A stretch of DNA of 36,864 nt from an uncultured Bacteroidota bacterium (GTDB lineage: Bacteria > Bacteroidota > Bacteroidia > Bacteroidales > P3). Position 1 is the first letter of the stretch. Each line of letters opens with the position of its first letter. The stretch spans positions 1 to 36,864 of the forward strand of contig CACZRR010000049.1 of the NCBI GenBank assembly GCA_902783595.1, in the 5' to 3' direction. Under the pieces are notes generated by a model. That model was not told the origin of the DNA. It did no database searches and was given only the letters and a program-made list of their open reading frames with translations. Shown one piece after another: positions 33,999 to 36,864 of the stretch. The position numbers were made by a program, and so were the translations under genes.

Positions 33999-34562
33999 TC
34001 AGAGTAAATCTTCCAACAGAATTTTTACGCCGAGACCTATCAAGACCATGCCGGCGATTATATTGGCTGTCCGTTCGGGAATGGGGATGTTACGCTTTCC
34101 CAAATAAACACCCAGTAGCGACACGCACACCGTCACTCCACCTATTAGCGCCACGATCCAGAGGACAGTGGGCATGGGGTTGTCTAATCCCAACCCAATG
34201 CCGACAGCCAAAGCATCGATACTGGTAGCTATCCCCAATAGGAAAAAGGACGACACGCTGATGCCTCGGCGGGCAGACACCTTATTTTCTCTATTACGGA
34301 CAGCTTCGACAATCATCCTACCTCCTACAATGGCCAACAACCCGAATGCCACCCAATGATCGACACGCTCGATGAACGATCGCGCCACATCACCAACAAG
34401 TGCCCCCACCAGAGGAAATCCACTCTGGCAGATGCCGAATATGGATGCCATCAGCAACCCGCGTCCATAAGACATCTTCGTGCTAAAAGCCGTGGTGGTG
34501 CTCACCACCAAAGAGTCGACGCAGAGTGCCAAAGCCAACAGCAACGCTTCAACAATACTCAT
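33999..34562 (-). CDS. mntP: Manganese efflux pump MntP family
   Basis: MntP exports Mn2+ from the cytoplasm. The 187-residue protein has six hydrophobic helices and the two-fold repeated family motif with acidic residues in the membrane: LALALCVDSLVVSTTTAF (Asp16) in the first helix and ATSIDALAVGIGLG in the second half. Length is typical. It lies 4 bp after the ATP-grasp-like gene, so it is co-transcribed with it; I saw no yybP-ykoY manganese riboswitch in front. Metal specificity is inferred from family. Confidence 0.9.
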   Translation of the reverse strand: MSIVEALLLALALCVDSLVVSTTTAFSTKMSYGRGLLMASIFGICQSGFPLVGALVGDVARSFIERVDHWVAFGLLAIVGGRMIVEAVRNRENKVSARRGISVSSFFLLGIATSIDALAVGIGLGLDNPMPTVLWIVALIGGVTVCVSLLGVYLGKRNIPIPERTANIIAGMVLIGLGVKILLEDLL

Positions 34563-34566
34563 CTCT

Positions 34567-35412
34567 TTAACATTTAACCTTTAACCTTTCATGTGCCACC
34601 ATCCCCATCGTGTGGCGCAGGTTCATCTCGGCGACAAACACCTCTCCTTGCGTGCTGACCATTAAATCAACGCCAAGTGGTCCGTGATAGCGGGGCCAAA
34701 TGTTTTTTTCAAGCCAAGACTCAACCATTTGACGAGCCTCGCACAATGGGAATGTGTTCTCTATTTTCTTGTCGTCCCATGCAACATTTTCCTTATATAC
34801 ACCGCCACCCGTTTTGAAGTAAGAATACCCCCCAAAAATTCCACCATTATATTCCAATGCCACATTGGCCATCACGTCGCGCCGAGGTTCGGCAATCACG
34901 CAGTGCTGCGTTGCGATAGTCTTCCGTAACCAGTTACGGTCTATCGATGTCAGGGAACCATGTACCCATCGCAGTCCCCGTCCAGCGCCACTCCACGGAG
35001 CCTTCATCACCCAATGATCCCTTTCCGTCAATAAAGTCTCTATCTGCACTTCGTCGTAGATGGCATGGCAGTCTGGTTGCAACGGCAAGATGGTGCTGCG
35101 ATGCTGTAGTTCGCGGATTGTGGAAATATATTCGTCACTGGGTAAAAGATAAGACGCTACACCTCGCTTCATCAACTCGTGCTTTATCACATTATTCCAT
35201 CCCCAAGCGGTAACAGTGGTAAGAGGCTGTTGGGAAGAGGAAAGAATTTCAGCCATGTCATATACCGAGGTACAGAGAGCGTCTGGGTAGAGTACAGACA
35301 TGATGTTCGCATCGCGACGGGCAAACTCGATGGCTGACCGCGGTGGTACATAATGAGCACGACCTTTGGCTAAGCAAAGGTCGTGCTCAGGGTTAAAAAT
35401 GCACAGGTGCAT
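34567..35412 (-). CDS. Uncharacterised ATP-grasp-like protein
   Basis: I do not know a named function. The 281-residue protein has features of the ATP-grasp fold: the glycine-rich MKAPWSGAGRGLRW (Lys137 onward), as in the ATP-binding loop, and a C-terminal metal/ATP segment LGVDLMVSTQGEVFVAEMNLR with Asp249, Glu262, Asn264 and Arg266. ATP-grasp enzymes ligate a carboxylate to an amine or thiol through an acyl-phosphate. The N-terminal half (FNPEHDLCLAKGRAHYVPPRSA) is not recognisable to me. It lies 31 bp after serA and 4 bp before mntP. The last residues (RLKVKC) are encoded by a 7-bp repeat. Confidence 0.75.
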   Translation of the reverse strand: MHLCIFNPEHDLCLAKGRAHYVPPRSAIEFARRDANIMSVLYPDALCTSVYDMAEILSSSQQPLTTVTAWGWNNVIKHELMKRGVASYLLPSDEYISTIRELQHRSTILPLQPDCHAIYDEVQIETLLTERDHWVMKAPWSGAGRGLRWVHGSLTSIDRNWLRKTIATQHCVIAEPRRDVMANVALEYNGGIFGGYSYFKTGGGVYKENVAWDDKKIENTFPLCEARQMVESWLEKNIWPRYHGPLGVDLMVSTQGEVFVAEMNLRHTMGMVAHERLKVKC

Positions 35413-35443
35413 ACTTTATGTGGCACCACGAGGGTACCGACAA

Positions 35444-36364
35444 TTATTTATTCACCTGGAATTTTTTGTTACCTGTCTTGAAGAAGTCGGCGATCTGCTC
35501 AGCGGCAGCAATACCGGCGTTGATGTTGGCTTCTTCCGTCTGGGCACCCATCTTCTTGGGGGTGGCGAAGTAGCGGCCCTCAAAAGCCTTGAATTCGGCA
35601 TCGGCATCGGGCATGATGTCTGTGATGTACTTGAGGTCGGTGCGCTCGGCCATCAGCTTGAGCAGGCCAGCCTCGTCGATGACTTCCTTACGGGCGCTGT
35701 TGACGAGGATACCACCCTTGTGCATCTTGTTCACCAAGGCGTAGTTGATGCTCTGTTTGGTCTCAGCTGTGGCAGGGATGTGCAGGGAGACGATGTCGCA
35801 GGTCTCGAAGAGAGCTTCCTGACTGGCAACAGCCTTAGCAATACCGCTGCTGTTGATCTGCTCGGCGTTGAGGAATGCATCATAGGCATAGACATCCATG
35901 CCGAAACCTTTGGCGATGCGGGCCACATTGCGTCCCACGTTACCGAAAGCAAGAATACCCAGTTTCTTGCCCATCAATTCAGAACCGCTCTTGCCGTTGT
36001 AGAAATTACGGACGGCATAGACGAGCATACCCATGACAAGCTCGGCAACAGCGTTGCTGTTCTGGCCGGGGGTGTTCATGGCAACGATACCACGGGCTGT
36101 GCAGGCCTCGAGGTCGAGGTTGTCATAACCTGCGCCAGCGCGGACGACAATCTTCAGGTTCTTGGCGTGGTCGATAACCTCTTTGGTCACCTTGTCGCTG
36201 CGCACGATGAGGGCGTCAGCATCGGCAACGGCCTTGTAGAGGTCATTCACGTCAGTATATTTCTCAAGGAGAGCCAGCTCGTAGCCGTTCTTCTCAACCA
36301 CTTCGCGGATGCCGTCGACGGCCACTTTGGCAAAGGGTTTCTCGGTAGCAACTAAAACTTTCAT
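35444..36364 (-). CDS. serA: D-3-phosphoglycerate dehydrogenase
   Basis: SerA oxidises 3-phosphoglycerate to 3-phosphohydroxypyruvate, the first step to serine. The 306-residue protein is the short form without ACT or regulatory domains. The NAD-binding loop reads LAFGNVGRNVA (the first Gly of the usual GxGxxG is replaced by Ala). The catalytic Arg is in VNSARKEVIDE, but the segment that usually reads TPHxG here reads ATPKKMGAQTEEA, so Lys270 stands where the catalytic His is normally found. ATG 36364 (MKVLVATEKPF) is the start; an in-frame extension to 36460 is non-homologous. serC lies upstream. Confidence 0.93.
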   Translation of the reverse strand: MKVLVATEKPFAKVAVDGIREVVEKNGYELALLEKYTDVNDLYKAVADADALIVRSDKVTKEVIDHAKNLKIVVRAGAGYDNLDLEACTARGIVAMNTPGQNSNAVAELVMGMLVYAVRNFYNGKSGSELMGKKLGILAFGNVGRNVARIAKGFGMDVYAYDAFLNAEQINSSGIAKAVASQEALFETCDIVSLHIPATAETKQSINYALVNKMHKGGILVNSARKEVIDEAGLLKLMAERTDLKYITDIMPDADAEFKAFEGRYFATPKKMGAQTEEANINAGIAAAEQIADFFKTGNKKFQVNK

Positions 36365-36469
36365 TTTTTTGATTATCTTTATTTCATCGGAGAATACGCA
36401 GGTAGGCTCCTTGCGAAGCTTCTTCTCGAAACCCTCCCTGACATTGTCTCTGATTTCCATTTACTAAAA

Positions 36470-36864
36470 TTATTTGTTGGCTTTCTCGAAGTCTTGCATG
36501 CACTGGACGAGAGCCTCGACGGCCTCGATGGGGCAGGCGTTGTAAAGGCTGGCGCGGAAGCCACCCACCGAACGGTGACCCTTGATGCCGACCATGCCGC
36601 GCTCCTTGGCGAAGGTCATGAAGGCATCCTGCAGGTTCTCGCGGCCTTCGGCCATCACCCAGCAGTGGTTCATGATGGAACGATCTTCCTTCTCGGCAGT
36701 ACCGCGGAACATGCTGTTGCGATCAATTTCCTCATAGAGCATGGCGCTCTTTTTGAGGTTAATCTTCTCCATCTCGGCAACACCGCCGATGGTGTTCTTA
36801 ACCCACTTCAGGGTCTCGTGCATCACGAAGATGGCGCTCACGGGAGGAGTGTTGAACATGGAGA
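36470..36864 (-). CDS. serC: Phosphoserine aminotransferase, C-terminal part (cut by the window edge)
   Basis: SerC converts 3-phosphohydroxypyruvate and glutamate to phosphoserine, the step after SerA. The visible 131 residues match the C-terminal third: [35 protein letters not shown] and [21 protein letters not shown], which includes the substrate-binding residues of the small domain. The true start and the PLP-binding Lys lie beyond the right edge. It precedes serA by 105 bp on the same strand, giving a serC-serA operon. Confidence 0.94.
   Translation of the reverse strand, partial: SMFNTPPVSAIFVMHETLKWVKNTIGGVAEMEKINLKKSAMLYEEIDRNSMFRGTAEKEDRSIMNHCWVMAEGRENLQDAFMTFAKERGMVGIKGHRSVGGFRASLYNACPIEAVEALVQCMQDFEKANK

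Noticed and set aside
33999-34562. Possible yybP-ykoY manganese riboswitch for mntP
   Set aside because: Only 4 bp separate mntP from the upstream gene, so there is no room for a leader.
35366-36355. 329-codon open frame antisense to serA
   Set aside because: Shadow of serA; the serC-serA order and SerA motifs make the minus-strand reading certain.
1-36864. Search for tRNA, rRNA, tmRNA, CRISPR, insertion sequences, prophage or defence genes
   Set aside because: None seen: gaps are short, no cloverleaf or CCA-type end, no regular direct-repeat/spacer pattern apart from the 11-bp tandem arrays (no spacers), and no transposase or integrase motif.

Overview
The window reads as a chromosomal segment of a Bacteroidales bacterium, most likely Prevotella or a near relative. 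The evidence is: (i) promoters of the Bacteroidetes sigma-ABfr type (TTTG, 19-21 nt, TAnnTTTG) and no clear Shine-Dalgarno sequences; (ii) lineage-typical proteins (DUF3127, Porin_10-like outer-membrane protein, Mpl ligase, ExbB with a paired ExbD-ExbD set, SerA with Lys in place of the catalytic His); (iii) gene sets such as aguB-aguA and rimP-nusA-infB with Bacteroidales-like sequences. I saw no tRNA, rRNA, CRISPR, insertion sequence, integrase or phage gene. It is a housekeeping region with small, possibly novel, regulatory or repeat elements in its few large gaps.

Left part (1-16260, almost all genes on the minus strand). Position 1-579 is a gap holding a promoter for a leftward gene outside the window, a very strong G-quadruplex motif and an 11-bp tandem repeat. 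nrdD-nrdG (anaerobic class III ribonucleotide reductase and its activase) sit behind their own promoter and a cobalamin riboswitch, and end in a hairpin terminator. Upstream is the rimP-nusA-infB operon with a promoter and a short hairpin leader. Then come mpl (murein tripeptide recycling), an HD-domain phosphohydrolase, glnS, an S41 C-terminal processing protease, and aguA and aguB (agmatine to putrescine) behind an aguB promoter.

Middle (16372-22126). The genes are a secreted TPR protein, a polyprenyl diphosphate synthase, and a TonB-energising cluster: exbB, a small four-helix membrane protein, and two exbD genes. A bidirectional terminator follows, then a convergent CorA-type metal transporter. 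The 500-bp divergent gap 22127-22628 holds two opposed promoters and a second copy of the G-rich 11-bp tandem repeat next to a G-quadruplex motif.

Right part (22629-36864). Plus-strand genes run closely packed: a DUF3127 protein with an SSB-like acidic tail, 5-formyl-THF cyclo-ligase, a tail-anchored unknown, panD, an LPG-synthase-type membrane protein, trxB, a putative porin, an ITP/XTP pyrophosphatase (rdgB), a bifunctional-nuclease-domain protein with a UVR motif, a purine nucleoside phosphorylase, a BASS-family transporter, a Cof-type HAD phosphatase, a 70-residue unknown and cardiolipin synthase. These meet a minus-strand run of serC (partial), serA, an uncharacterised ATP-grasp-like protein and mntP.

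The strongest second-look items are the B12 riboswitch on nrdDG, the shared G-rich tandem repeat in the two largest gaps, the SSB-like tail on DUF3127, the hairpin at the very start of the rimP operon mRNA, and the orphan ATP-grasp protein. I found no convincing large, undescribed multi-gene system.
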